Source of the DNA: an uncultured Alistipes sp.
GTDB taxonomy: Bacteria; Bacteroidota; Bacteroidia; Bacteroidales; Rikenellaceae
Direction of reading: 5' to 3'
Length of the DNA: 64,000 bases
Assembly (NCBI GenBank): GCA_910576555.1
Contig: CAJTIY010000002.1
Coordinates: forward strand, 62,001 to 126,000
Shown here: positions 33,778 through 41,625 of the stretch, piece after piece
How positions within the stretch are numbered: the first letter of the stretch is position 1
How the letters are laid out: each line of letters begins with the position of its first letter
Program-made: the position numbers and the translations under genes
Notes under the pieces: generated by a model
Told to the model about the DNA's origin: nothing
Database searches by the model: none
The model's input: only the letters and a program-made list of their open reading frames with translations

Positions 33778-34862
33778 GCGGGGGCTTCGCGGTGTTCGCA
33801 GGGCACGGCGCGGCCCTCGATGCGGCCCGTGCCGCGGCGGGCGGCGGACGGGACTCCGTCGGAGCGCCCGATGCGCTGCCGGAGGCGGTGTTCGTGCCGA
33901 CGGCAGGTCCGGGGGCGGAGGCCGCCGGGGAAGGTGTGCTGCCGGTGGCTGCGGTGCGGGAAGGTGCGCTGCCGGGGCCTGCCGCGCTGGACGGAGAGCC
34001 GGAGGCCGCGACGACGGCCGGTCCGGGGGCGGAGGCCGCGACGTGGGAAGGGGTGCCGGCGGCCGCGGCATCGCGGACGGCGTTCGGTGCGCTTCCGAAA
34101 GAGGGCCCCGTCTACCGCGACGTCTCGCCGGCGGAGTTCTACGGCGCGGCATCCGTCGCGGTGCCGCCCGAGCCGTTCCGCTCCCCGCCGGGGGCGACGA
34201 TCGGCGATGCGCCCCTCTATCGGGGCTGCCTGCTGGCGCTGGCGGCCGCCTATGCGGTCTTCGTCGTCCGGCATCGCGACGACATCGTCCGCCTGTTCGG
34301 CCGCGTGCGGCGCGACACGGTCCGGGCCCGCGACTGCGACGAGGAGTCGGGCGGCAGCGGTTTCGGCCGCTTCCTCAACCTCGCCGCCCTGCTCGGCACC
34401 GCCTTCGCGGGGATCGCGGCGGTGAAGTACGGCGCTGCGCTGCCGCTGCCCGCATGGACCGCGGCGGTGCCGCAGGGTGCCGCCCTGCTGCTCCACGCAG
34501 GCGTTTTCGCGCTCGCCTGCGCGGTCGCGGCCTACCAGTTCGCGGTGCTGCGCACGGCGGGCGCCGTGACGCTCGAGCAGCCCTTCGCCGCGCAGCTGCT
34601 GCGGCTCAAGCACACCTATTTTTCGTTCGGCGCCGTCGTCGTGTCGCCGCCGCTGCTCCTCTTCGCCCTCGCTCCGGGGGGCACGGGCGGCGCATGGCTC
34701 TGCCTCGCGGCGGCCGGGTCGGCCGTTACGGCGGTCTTATACGTCAGGGAGACGCTCTATCTGTTTCTCGGCAAAAAAATTTCGATTTTGCATTGGTTTT
34801 TGTACCTTTGCACCGTGGAAGTCTTCCCCGTCAGCCTGTTATGTCTGCTGGCGGCGAGATGA
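33774..34862 (+). CDS. DUF4271 family membrane protein with low-complexity N-terminus
   Basis: 362 aa. The C-terminal 220 residues carry about seven membrane helices and end in the DUF4271 signature region KISILHWFLYLCTVEVFPVS. The first 120 residues are Ala/Gly/Pro/Glu-rich, with the 8-mer AGPGAEAA twice, and look disordered. The start ATG shares bases with the kinase stop (ATGA), which supports coupling with the histidine kinase. DUF4271 proteins usually lie next to hemD in this phylum, as here; the function is unknown. Confidence 0.85.
   Translation: MSGGFAVFAGHGAALDAARAAAGGGRDSVGAPDALPEAVFVPTAGPGAEAAGEGVLPVAAVREGALPGPAALDGEPEAATTAGPGAEAATWEGVPAAAASRTAFGALPKEGPVYRDVSPAEFYGAASVAVPPEPFRSPPGATIGDAPLYRGCLLALAAAYAVFVVRHRDDIVRLFGRVRRDTVRARDCDEESGGSGFGRFLNLAALLGTAFAGIAAVKYGAALPLPAWTAAVPQGAALLLHAGVFALACAVAAYQFAVLRTAGAVTLEQPFAAQLLRLKHTYFSFGAVVVSPPLLLFALAPGGTGGAWLCLAAAGSAVTAVLYVRETLYLFLGKKISILHWFLYLCTVEVFPVSLLCLLAAR
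34803..34810 (+). promoter_or_regulatory. -7 element for the hemD gene, inside the DUF4271 gene
   Basis: TACCTTTG matches TAnnTTTG in a locally AT-rich stretch within the last codons of the DUF4271 gene, 85 bp before the hemD start. TTTG at 34787 is only 12 bp upstream, so the -33 is uncertain. Confidence 0.6.
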
Positions 34863-34894
34863 CGCATCGTTAGGAAATTAAAAAGAAGGTTAGA

Positions 34895-35758
34895 TTGAAA
34901 GTTAAAAGCGTACTGGTTTCGCAGCCGCGGCCCGCAATCATCGAGAAATCCCCGTTCTACGAACTCGCCGGCAAATACGACGTAGAGATCGCCTATCGCC
35001 CCTTCATCCGCGTCGTGGGCGTATCGCTCAAGGAATTCCGCGCACAGCGCGTCGAGATACTGACGCATACGGCCGTGATCTTCACGTCGCGAACGACCGT
35101 CGACAGCTTCTTCCACATCTGCGAGGAGGCGCGCATCACCGTGCCCGAAACGATGAAGTACATCTGCCAGACGGAGGCCGTGGCGCTCTACCTGCAGAAG
35201 TACATCGTCTACCGCAAGCGCAAGATCTCGTTCGCCGACGGCACGTTTACCTCGCTGCTCGAGCTGATCGTCAAGCACAAGGACGAAAAGTGCCTCTTGG
35301 CCTTGAGCGAGCCCCACAAGCCCGAGCTGCCCGAGACGCTCGCCAAGCTGAAACTTCCGGTCGATCCCGTGATTCTGGCCCGTACGGTCGCCGCCGATCT
35401 CGACGACGTGCATCCGGCCGACTACGACCTGCTGGCCCTCTACTCGCCGTCGGACGTCAAGACGCTCGTCGAGCGCTTCGGTACGGAGCGGCTGCCCGCC
35501 GTCGCCGTCTTCGGCGAGGGTACGCTCCGCACGGCCGTCGAGGCGGGTATTCCCGTGGTGGCCAACGCTCCGACCCCCGAGGCGCCCTCGATGGCCAAAG
35601 CCGTCGATCTCTACCTCGCGAAGGTCGAGCGCGGCGAGGAGATCGTCCCCGTGGAGCTGATCGCTGACCTGCAGAAGGAGGAGTTCATCCGCACGCAGCA
35701 GCACAAGCTCGCGAAACGGAGCCGTGCGCGGCGCCCGGCGGCGGAATCCCGCAAATAA
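34895..35758 (+). CDS. hemD: Uroporphyrinogen-III synthase-like protein
   Basis: 287 aa with the two-lobed HemD fold pattern: VKSVLVSQPRP at the start, VIFTSRTTVDSFF at the lobe junction, and a second lobe with YDLLALYSPSDVKTLVERF and AVAVFGEGTLRTAVEAG. The family cyclises hydroxymethylbilane to uroporphyrinogen III. Many Bacteroidota HemD-like proteins with this Lys/Arg tail have not been tested, so activity is inferred. The start is TTG at 34895, with AGAAGG six bases upstream and no closer ATG. No other haem genes are adjacent; rnpA follows after 13 bp. Confidence 0.85.
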   Translation: MKVKSVLVSQPRPAIIEKSPFYELAGKYDVEIAYRPFIRVVGVSLKEFRAQRVEILTHTAVIFTSRTTVDSFFHICEEARITVPETMKYICQTEAVALYLQKYIVYRKRKISFADGTFTSLLELIVKHKDEKCLLALSEPHKPELPETLAKLKLPVDPVILARTVAADLDDVHPADYDLLALYSPSDVKTLVERFGTERLPAVAVFGEGTLRTAVEAGIPVVANAPTPEAPSMAKAVDLYLAKVERGEEIVPVELIADLQKEEFIRTQQHKLAKRSRARRPAAESRK

Positions 35759-35771
35759 ACCCCTGTTTCCC

Positions 35772-36146
35772 ATGTCGTCCGCCCATGCGCTACCCCGTTC
35801 GGAACGGCTCCGCTCGCTCGGAGCCGTGCGGCGGGTGTTCGAGAGCGGCGAGAGCGGCTTCGTGTTTCCGTTCCGCTACGTGTGGTATGCCGAGCCCGAC
35901 GCCGCGCCGTCGGTCGAGGTGCTCTTCTCGGTGCCCAAGCGGTTCCACAAGCGGGCCAACCGGCGCAACCTGCTGCGCCGCCGTACGAAGGAGGCCTACC
36001 GCCTCCACAAGCAGCTCGTCGGCACCGGCGGCCGTGCGCTGAACGTCGATCTGGCGCTGATCTACTCCTCGAAGGAGGTCCACTCCTACAAAACCGTCGA
36101 ACGCGCCGTGCGCCGCATTCTGGAGGCGATCGACGCGCGTCTTTAG
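35772..36146 (+). CDS. rnpA: Ribonuclease P protein component
   Basis: 124 aa basic protein that pairs with the RNase P RNA to mature tRNA 5' ends. The conserved RNR motif is in FHKRANRRNLLRRRTKEAYR; the N-terminal FPFRYVWY strand and the C-terminal helix also fit. The ATG at 35772 is used. hemD lies 13 bp upstream and yidD 24 bp downstream. rpmH and dnaA, its usual neighbours, are absent. Confidence 0.96.
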   Translation: MSSAHALPRSERLRSLGAVRRVFESGESGFVFPFRYVWYAEPDAAPSVEVLFSVPKRFHKRANRRNLLRRRTKEAYRLHKQLVGTGGRALNVDLALIYSSKEVHSYKTVERAVRRILEAIDARL

Positions 36147-36170
36147 AACCGCCGCAACGGCGTCGCTCCG

Positions 36171-36410
36171 ATGGATCGCAAACAGCTCCTCCGCCGTCTC
36201 TGCGCGCTGCCTCTGATCGCGGCGGTGCGCTTCTACCAGTATTGCATCTCTCCCTTCACGCCCCCTTCGTGCCGCTTCACGCCCACCTGTTCGCAATATG
36301 CGCTCGAGGCGCTGCGCCGCTACGGGCCCCTGAAGGGCGGCTGGCTCACGCTGCGGCGCCTCGCGCGCTGCCACCCGTGGGGCGGCAGCGGCTACGATCC
36401 GGTGCCGTGA
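36171..36410 (+). CDS. yidD: Membrane protein insertion efficiency factor YidD
   Basis: 79 aa, usual length. It has RFYQYCISPFTPPSCRF, TCSQYALEALRRYGPLKGGW and the C-terminal CHPWGGSGYDPVP, all hallmark blocks including the conserved cysteines. It works at the inner membrane with YidC-dependent insertion. It follows rnpA as in many genomes, though yidC does not follow here. Confidence 0.96.
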   Translation: MDRKQLLRRLCALPLIAAVRFYQYCISPFTPPSCRFTPTCSQYALEALRRYGPLKGGWLTLRRLARCHPWGGSGYDPVP

Positions 36411-36792
36411 GCGTCGGAGCGGGTGCGCCCGATGGCTCTCCGTGGTCCGGCAGTTGCCGCGGTGCCGTTGGGTAGCGCGGGCGGCGGGGTGCTGTTCGTT
36501 CGCGTTGCTGTGCTTGCCGGATGCCGCCCGATCGAGCCTCGGGGCCTGCCTGTTCGCCGTGCGTCCGTACCTCCGTATCCGTCCGCCTGCCTTCCTGCCG
36601 CGCCTCGATCCTCGTCGGGGTGCCGTCCGATCGTGCGGACGGCCGAGCCGCTGCGGCCCGCATCTCTTCCTGCCGATCCGCCCTCCTGCAGGCCGTGCCT
36701 CCGCCGATTTCCCTCCGGAGCCGGGGCCGCGAACGGAAACGTCCGGCTCCGAACCCTCGGAACCGGACGCATGCGCCGCATCGGGATGCGCG
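36411..36792. other. Intergenic spacer between converging yidD and thioredoxin-like gene
   Basis: About 380 GC-rich bases. No conserved coding pattern, promoter or hairpin with T-run was recognised. Confidence 0.45.
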
Positions 36793-37215
36793 CTACCGTT
36801 TCTCCTTTTTCTGCCGGGCGATGATCGTCTGCAGGTTGTCCATGAACTCGTCGGGGGCCGCGGCGCCCTGAATCCGGCCGAGCAGCTCGCCCTCGACCGT
36901 GAAGACGAGGTAGAGGGGGATGGCCCCCTTGCCGTAGCGCTGCATCAGCTCGCGGCCCGTGGCCTTGTCGGTGTCGTACTTGGCCGACACGAAGCGCTCG
37001 GACATGAATTCGCCGACGTCCTTGCGCGAGAAGACCTGCCGCTCCATCATCCGGCAGGGCGGACACCACGAGGCGTAGAGGTCGATGAAGACCAGCTTGC
37101 CCTGCTTGCGGGCCAGTTCGCGGACGGCGTCCGTCGAGCCCGTTTCGAACTTTACCTGCGCCTGCGCCGCGCCCGCTCCGAGCGCCAGCAGCAGAAGGAA
37201 TATCCATTTTTTCAT
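36793..37215 (-). CDS. Exported thioredoxin-fold protein
   Basis: 140 aa with a signal peptide (MKKWIFLLLLALGAGAAQAQ) and a thioredoxin fold with the redox motif WCPPCR in LYASWCPPCRMMERQVF. Probably a periplasmic thiol-disulfide reductant, DsbD-gamma or TlpA-like. The active-site CPPC differs from the CGPC of cytoplasmic thioredoxin. The cis-proline region reads GKGAIPLYLVF. A weak promoter match (7 of 8) is at 37247-37254 on the minus strand. No partner gene is adjacent. Confidence 0.9.
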   Translation of the reverse strand: MKKWIFLLLLALGAGAAQAQVKFETGSTDAVRELARKQGKLVFIDLYASWCPPCRMMERQVFSRKDVGEFMSERFVSAKYDTDKATGRELMQRYGKGAIPLYLVFTVEGELLGRIQGAAAPDEFMDNLQTIIARQKKEKR

Positions 37216-37246
37216 GCTTCTTGTGAGTGTATTTCTCGGTTCGTTG

Positions 37247-37254
37247 CAAAATTT
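37247..37254 (-). promoter_or_regulatory. Weak -7 element for the thioredoxin-like gene
   Basis: On the minus strand AAATTTTG matches TAnnTTTG at 5 of the 6 fixed positions (first T replaced by A), 32 bp before the ATG. Confidence 0.4.
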
Positions 37255-37365
37255 GCGCCCGAATCTCCCGCCGGTGCGGTTTTCGGGAAGGGCGGGTCGA
37301 GGCGCAGCGGGTGCGGTGCTGCGGGGAGTGCTCCGCAGCGTCCGGAGCCACCCGGCCGGGAGGCG

Positions 37366-38403
37366 TCACTCCCGGTTGCGGCCGTCGAGGCGCTCGGTGC
37401 TCAACAGGCCGCAGGCCGCTTGGATGTCCTCGCCGCGCGAGGCGCGGATGGTGGTGCGGATGCCGCGGGCGGTGAGCGCGTCGCGGAAGCGGACCATCGC
37501 CGCGTCGTCGGGCGAGAAGTAGGGCGAATCGGGGATCCGGTGGAACCGGATGAGGTTGATGCGGCACTTGATGCCGTTGAGCAGGCGGCACAGCTCGCGG
37601 ATGTGGCGCGGCGAGTCGTTCAGACCGCTCATGACGATGTACTCGAACGATACGCGGCGCTGGTGCGTGAAGTCGTATTCGCGCAGGATCGCCGCGACCT
37701 CGGCGATCGGCCACGCCCGCTCGACGGGCATGATCGCGGCCCGCTCCCCGGCGAAGGGGTTGTGCAGGCTCACGGCCAGATGGACCTTCGTCGCGTCGAG
37801 GAAGCGCCGCAGCGCGGGCACGACGCCCGCCGTCGAGACGGTGATGCGGCCCGGCGCCCAGCCCATCCCCCACGGCGCGGTGAGGATCCCGACGGCGCGC
37901 AGCACCCCGTCGAGGTTGTCGAGCGGTTCGCCCATGCCCATGAAGACGACGTTGGTGAGCCGCTCGAATTCGGGCAGCGAGACGATCTGGTTGAGGATCT
38001 CGGCCGCCGTGAGCGACCGGCGGAGCCCCTGCCGGCCCGTGGCGCAGAAGCGGCACCCCATGCGGCAGCCGGCCTGCGACGAGACGCAGAGCGTGGCCCG
38101 CTCGCCGTCGGGGATGTAGGCCGATTCGATGTGGTGGCCCCCGTCGATGCGGTAGAGGTACTTCTTCGTGCCGTCGGCCGAGAGGCTCGCGTGCACGGGC
38201 GGCGCGAGCACCGGGCGGCAGCGCTCGGCGAGGCGGGCGCGGTGCGCGGCGGCGATGTCGGTCATCAGGGCCGGGTCCTCCGTGCGCCGCACGTAGAGCC
38301 AGCGGGCGAGCTGCCGGGCGGCGAAACGCGGCATCCCCAGCTCGGCGCAGAGCCGGGCCAGTTCGTCGGGCGTTTTGCCGTACAGAGGCTCGTGCGGGGT
38401 CAT
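37366..38403 (-). CDS. rlmN: 23S rRNA (adenine-2503-C2)-methyltransferase / tRNA methyltransferase RlmN
   Basis: Radical SAM enzyme that methylates C2 of A2503 in 23S rRNA and A37 in some tRNAs; 345 aa. The cluster motif is CRMGCRFC, preceded by the conserved cysteine in LCVSSQAG. GMGEPLDN and VSTAGVVPAL follow, with the methyl-carrying cysteine near the end in GEDIQAACG. The ATG at 38403 (MTPHEPLYG) is chosen because the open frame further upstream crosses two promoter elements. Confidence 0.96.
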   Translation of the reverse strand: MTPHEPLYGKTPDELARLCAELGMPRFAARQLARWLYVRRTEDPALMTDIAAAHRARLAERCRPVLAPPVHASLSADGTKKYLYRIDGGHHIESAYIPDGERATLCVSSQAGCRMGCRFCATGRQGLRRSLTAAEILNQIVSLPEFERLTNVVFMGMGEPLDNLDGVLRAVGILTAPWGMGWAPGRITVSTAGVVPALRRFLDATKVHLAVSLHNPFAGERAAIMPVERAWPIAEVAAILREYDFTHQRRVSFEYIVMSGLNDSPRHIRELCRLLNGIKCRINLIRFHRIPDSPYFSPDDAAMVRFRDALTARGIRTTIRASRGEDIQAACGLLSTERLDGRNRE

Positions 38404-38433
38404 CTCGGTGGGGGCGAAGGGATTGTTGCGGGG

Positions 38434-38441
38434 CAAAATTA
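38434..38441 (-). promoter_or_regulatory. -7 element of the rlmN promoter
   Basis: On the minus strand TAATTTTG matches TAnnTTTG exactly, 31 bp upstream of the rlmN ATG. Confidence 0.6.
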
Positions 38442-38495
38442 GCGAAAAAATCGAAGTTTTTCGTGCGGGATGGCGCGATTTCGGTTTTTTCTTTT

Positions 38496-38503
38496 TATAT
38501 TTG
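38496..38503 (+). promoter_or_regulatory. -7 element of the tonB promoter
   Basis: TATATTTG matches TAnnTTTG exactly in an AT-rich patch, 61 bp before the tonB ATG and 54 bp from the divergent rlmN element. Confidence 0.65.
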
Positions 38504-38563
38504 TGGTGCATAGCTCGCTGTGCGCCGGAATTCGTATTCGGAACAATCAAAAAATCAGATAAG

Positions 38564-39247
38564 ATGGAAATCAAGAAATCGCCCAAAGCGGACCTTCAGA
38601 ACAAGCGGGGTCTTCTGCTCGAAATCGGTTTGGCGGTGTCGCTCGCGCTGGTGATCGTGGCTTTCGCCTACACGCCGAAGGAGCATCGCGTCGAAAAGGT
38701 CGACCTGAACTACGGTCCGGTCGAGGTGGAGATGAACGAGATCACGCGCAACGACCAGAAGCCGCCCGAGCCTCCCAAGAAGGTCGAGGTGAAGGTCATC
38801 ACCGACCTGCTTCAGGTCGTGACCAACGACACGAAGATCACCACCGACGTCGAGTTCGCCGACTTCGACGAGGACACCGAGGTGATCCAGACCGTCGAGA
38901 TCAAGGAGGAGGAGGTGATCGACGACCAGCCCTTCCTCGTGGCCGAGACGATGCCCTCGTTTCAGGGCGGCGACCTCAACACGTTCCGCTCGTGGGTGCA
39001 GTCCAACGTCAAATTCCCGCAGATCGCCCTCGAAAACGGCATTCAGGGCCGCGTGGTCCTTTCGTTCGTGATCGAGAAGGACGGCCGTCTGACCAACATT
39101 CAGGTGCTGCAGACGCCCGACCGTTCGCTCTCGGAGGAGGCGATCCGCGTGCTGAACAAGTCGCCGAAGTGGAGCCCCGGCAAGCAGCGCAATCAGGTGG
39201 TACGCGTCAAGTACACCCTGCCCGTCGACTTCCGTGTGCAGAACTAA
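38564..39247 (+). CDS. Energy transducer TonB
   Basis: 227 aa. A cytoplasmic N-terminus, one membrane helix (about residues 20-38, LLEIGLAVSLALVIVAFAY), a proline/acidic periplasmic spacer (QKPPEPPKKVEVKV), and a C-terminal TonB domain (VKFPQIALENGIQGRVVLSF, then the last beta-strand YTLPVDFRVQN). It couples proton-motive force from ExbB/ExbD to outer-membrane receptors. No exbBD is adjacent. The ATG at 38564 follows a promoter 61 bp upstream; a terminator-like hairpin follows the gene. Confidence 0.94.
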   Translation: MEIKKSPKADLQNKRGLLLEIGLAVSLALVIVAFAYTPKEHRVEKVDLNYGPVEVEMNEITRNDQKPPEPPKKVEVKVITDLLQVVTNDTKITTDVEFADFDEDTEVIQTVEIKEEEVIDDQPFLVAETMPSFQGGDLNTFRSWVQSNVKFPQIALENGIQGRVVLSFVIEKDGRLTNIQVLQTPDRSLSEEAIRVLNKSPKWSPGKQRNQVVRVKYTLPVDFRVQN

Positions 39248-39270
39248 ACGGCTTTTGTCGTTCCGATCGA

Positions 39271-39306
39271 GGAAATCCGGCGTTATCGCGGGATTCCCTT
39301 CTTTTT
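39271..39306 (+). terminator. Probable terminator after tonB
   Basis: An imperfect stem with small bulges (39271-39282 with 39287-39297), loop TTAT region, followed by the pyrimidine tract CCTTCTTTTT to 39306. Confidence 0.55.
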
Positions 39307-39666
39307 GGTAGGGCCCGGCAGGGCGGCGCGGTCTTTGCCCCGCGGCGGAGACGGCCGTCGCGGCGCTGCGGGAATCGCTTTGCGGAGCGGTTCCGCGGGA
39401 ATGACGCTGCGGGAGCGGCCGTGTCGAAGGATCGGCCTTGCGGAGCGGCTCCGGGGGAGCGGCCGTTTCTCCGGCGGGACTTTTTCTCTGGGAGGAGTCT
39501 TCTCCGGCGGGGGCTTCGAGAGGCTTTGTCCTCATCTTCGGCGGGCCGTGTCTCCGGCAGCGACAGTTACCGATGGGGCGGGTCCGCACTGCAATCGGGG
39601 CTTGTCCGCGAAAATTCCGGGCCGCCCGCTGTCGGCGGCGGCCGATGAAACGAAAAAAAACGAACG
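39307..39666. other. GC-rich spacer before hflX
   Basis: About 360 bp with no recognised gene or TAnnTTTG element. TTGCGGAGCGG followed by YTCCG occurs twice (39380-39400 and 39438-39459), each able to form a short hairpin. Confidence 0.45.
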
Positions 39667-40890
39667 ATGACAATACAGGAACAGAAAACGAACAACGAAC
39701 CGGCGACGGTCCGTCCCGACGGACGCGAACGCGCCGTGCTGGTGGCCGTGATCCGCGACGATCAGGATCCGCGGCAGGCCGCCGAATACCTCGACGAACT
39801 GGAGTTTCTGGCCGAGACGGCCGACATCGTGTGCGAGCGCCGCTTCACGCAGCGCCTGCCCCAGCCCTCGTCGCGCATCTACGTGGGTCCGGGCAAGCTG
39901 GAGGAGATCGCCGCGTGGTGCGAGGAGCGGGAGATCGACGTGGCGATCTTCGACGACGAGCTCTCGCCGTCGCAGACCCGCAACATCGAGAAGGCGCTGC
40001 CGTGCCGCGTCCTCGACCGCACGCGCCTGATTCTCGACATCTTCCTGTCGCGCGCGCAGACGGCCTACGCCAAGACGCAGGTGCAGCTGGCCAACTACGA
40101 ATACCTGCTGCCGCGTCTGTCGGGCATGTGGACCCACCTCGAACGGCAGCGCGGCGGCACGGGCACGCGCGGCGGCGCGGGCGAACGCGAGATCGAGACC
40201 GACCGCCGCATCGTGCGCAACCGCATCGCCAAGCTGAAGGAGGATCTGAAGCGGATCGACCGCCAGATGGCCGTGCAGCGCTCGAACCGCGGACAGATGG
40301 TGCGCGTGGCGCTGGTGGGCTATACGAACGTCGGCAAGTCGACGCTCATGAATCTGATCGCCAAGAGCGAGGTCTTCGCCGAGAACAAGCTCTTCGCCAC
40401 GCTCGACACCACGGTGCGCAAGGTGGTCTTCGACAACCTGCCCTTTCTGCTGTCGGACACCGTGGGGTTCATCCGCAAGCTGCCCACCGAGCTCATCGAG
40501 TCGTTCAAGTCGACGCTCGACGAGGTGCGCGAGGCCGATCTGCTGATCCACGTGGTCGACGTGTCGCACCCGCAGTTCGAGGATCAGATCGCCGTGGTGA
40601 AGCAGACCCTGCAGGAGATCGGCGCGGGCGACAAACCCGTCTATCTGGTCTTCAACAAGGTCGACGCCTACACCTATGTGGAAAAGGACGAGTTCGACCT
40701 CACGCCCCCGACGCGCGAGAACCGCTCGCTCGACGACCTGAAGCGGAGCTGGATCGCGCAGGAGAACACCCCCTGCATCTTCCTCTCGGCGCTCCGGAAG
40801 GCCAACATCGACAAGTTCCGCTCGGACCTCTACGGCATGGTGCGCGAGATCCATGCGGGGCGCTATCCGTTCAACGACTTCCTCTATTGA
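39667..40890 (+). CDS. hflX: GTPase HflX
   Basis: Ribosome-associated GTPase that splits stalled or heat-damaged 70S ribosomes; 407 aa. An N-terminal HflX domain (SSRIYVGPGKLEEIAAW, DDELSPSQTRNIEKAL) and a Gly/Arg-rich connector (GGTGTRGGAGEREIETDRR) lead to the G domain with G1 GYTNVGKST, G3 DTVGF, G4 NKVD. The ATG at 39667 is used. upp starts 19 bp after the stop. Confidence 0.96.
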   Translation: MTIQEQKTNNEPATVRPDGRERAVLVAVIRDDQDPRQAAEYLDELEFLAETADIVCERRFTQRLPQPSSRIYVGPGKLEEIAAWCEEREIDVAIFDDELSPSQTRNIEKALPCRVLDRTRLILDIFLSRAQTAYAKTQVQLANYEYLLPRLSGMWTHLERQRGGTGTRGGAGEREIETDRRIVRNRIAKLKEDLKRIDRQMAVQRSNRGQMVRVALVGYTNVGKSTLMNLIAKSEVFAENKLFATLDTTVRKVVFDNLPFLLSDTVGFIRKLPTELIESFKSTLDEVREADLLIHVVDVSHPQFEDQIAVVKQTLQEIGAGDKPVYLVFNKVDAYTYVEKDEFDLTPPTRENRSLDDLKRSWIAQENTPCIFLSALRKANIDKFRSDLYGMVREIHAGRYPFNDFLY

Positions 40891-40909
40891 TACCAAACAT
40901 CCCTCTGTT

Positions 40910-41566
40910 ATGAACCTGCACATCCTCAACCGGCAGAACACTCTGCTGAACAAGTTCATCGCCCAGATCCGCGACAAGGAGATCCAGCGCGACTCGATGC
41001 GTTTCCGCCGCAATCTGGAGCGCATCGGCGAGATTTCGGCCTACGAGATCTCGCGCACGCTCCACTACGTGCCCCGCGTCGTGGAGACCCCGCTGGGCGA
41101 AGCCACGGTCGAGACGATCGACGACCGGATCGTCATCGCGACGATCCTCCGGGCGGGACTTCCCTTCCATCAGGGTTTTCTCAACTACTTCGACGACGCG
41201 CAGAACGCCTTCGTCTCGGCCTACCGCAAGAGCACGAAGGACGGCAAGTTCAAGGTGAAGGTCGAGTACATTTCGTGCGGCGATCTGGAGGGCAAGACCC
41301 TGCTGCTGGTCGACCCGATGCTGGCGACGGGTTCGTCGCTCGTGCTGGCCTACGAGGCGCTGTGCGAGCGGGGCGGCATGCCCGCGCATACGCACGTGGC
41401 GTCGGTCATCGCCTCCGAGCAGGGCATCGACTACGCGATGAAGCATCTGCCGCACGAGACCGCCACGATCTGGGCCGCGGCGGTCGACGAGGAGCTCACC
41501 TCGCGCTCCTACATCGTGCCGGGGATCGGCGACGCGGGCGATCTGGCCTACGGCGAGAAGCTGTAG
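40910..41566 (+). CDS. upp: Uracil phosphoribosyltransferase
   Basis: Pyrimidine salvage enzyme that makes UMP from uracil and PRPP; 218 aa. It has ATILRAGLPFHQG, the PRPP loop LVDPMLATGSSLV and the uracil-binding YIVPGIGDAGDLAYG at the C-terminus. The ATG at 40910 lies 19 bp after hflX, so they probably share a transcript. Some Bacteroidota annotate this subtype as UPRTase-like, but all substrate-binding blocks are present. Confidence 0.95.
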   Translation: MNLHILNRQNTLLNKFIAQIRDKEIQRDSMRFRRNLERIGEISAYEISRTLHYVPRVVETPLGEATVETIDDRIVIATILRAGLPFHQGFLNYFDDAQNAFVSAYRKSTKDGKFKVKVEYISCGDLEGKTLLLVDPMLATGSSLVLAYEALCERGGMPAHTHVASVIASEQGIDYAMKHLPHETATIWAAAVDEELTSRSYIVPGIGDAGDLAYGEKL

Positions 41567-41625
41567 GGTCGCGCTCCTCGCCTGCGGAACGGAGGGGGCG
41601 GCCCGCCCCCGAAAACGGATGAACG

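Noticed and set aside
30421..34152. 1243-codon minus-strand frame opposite ctpA and the histidine kinase
   Set aside because: The opposite strand carries clear catalytic motifs throughout; this frame is a shadow of codon bias.
41594..41610. GC hairpin before the sulfatase gene considered as terminator of upp
   Set aside because: It has a 7-bp stem but no T-run on the plus strand and lies only 15 bp before the sulfatase ATG.
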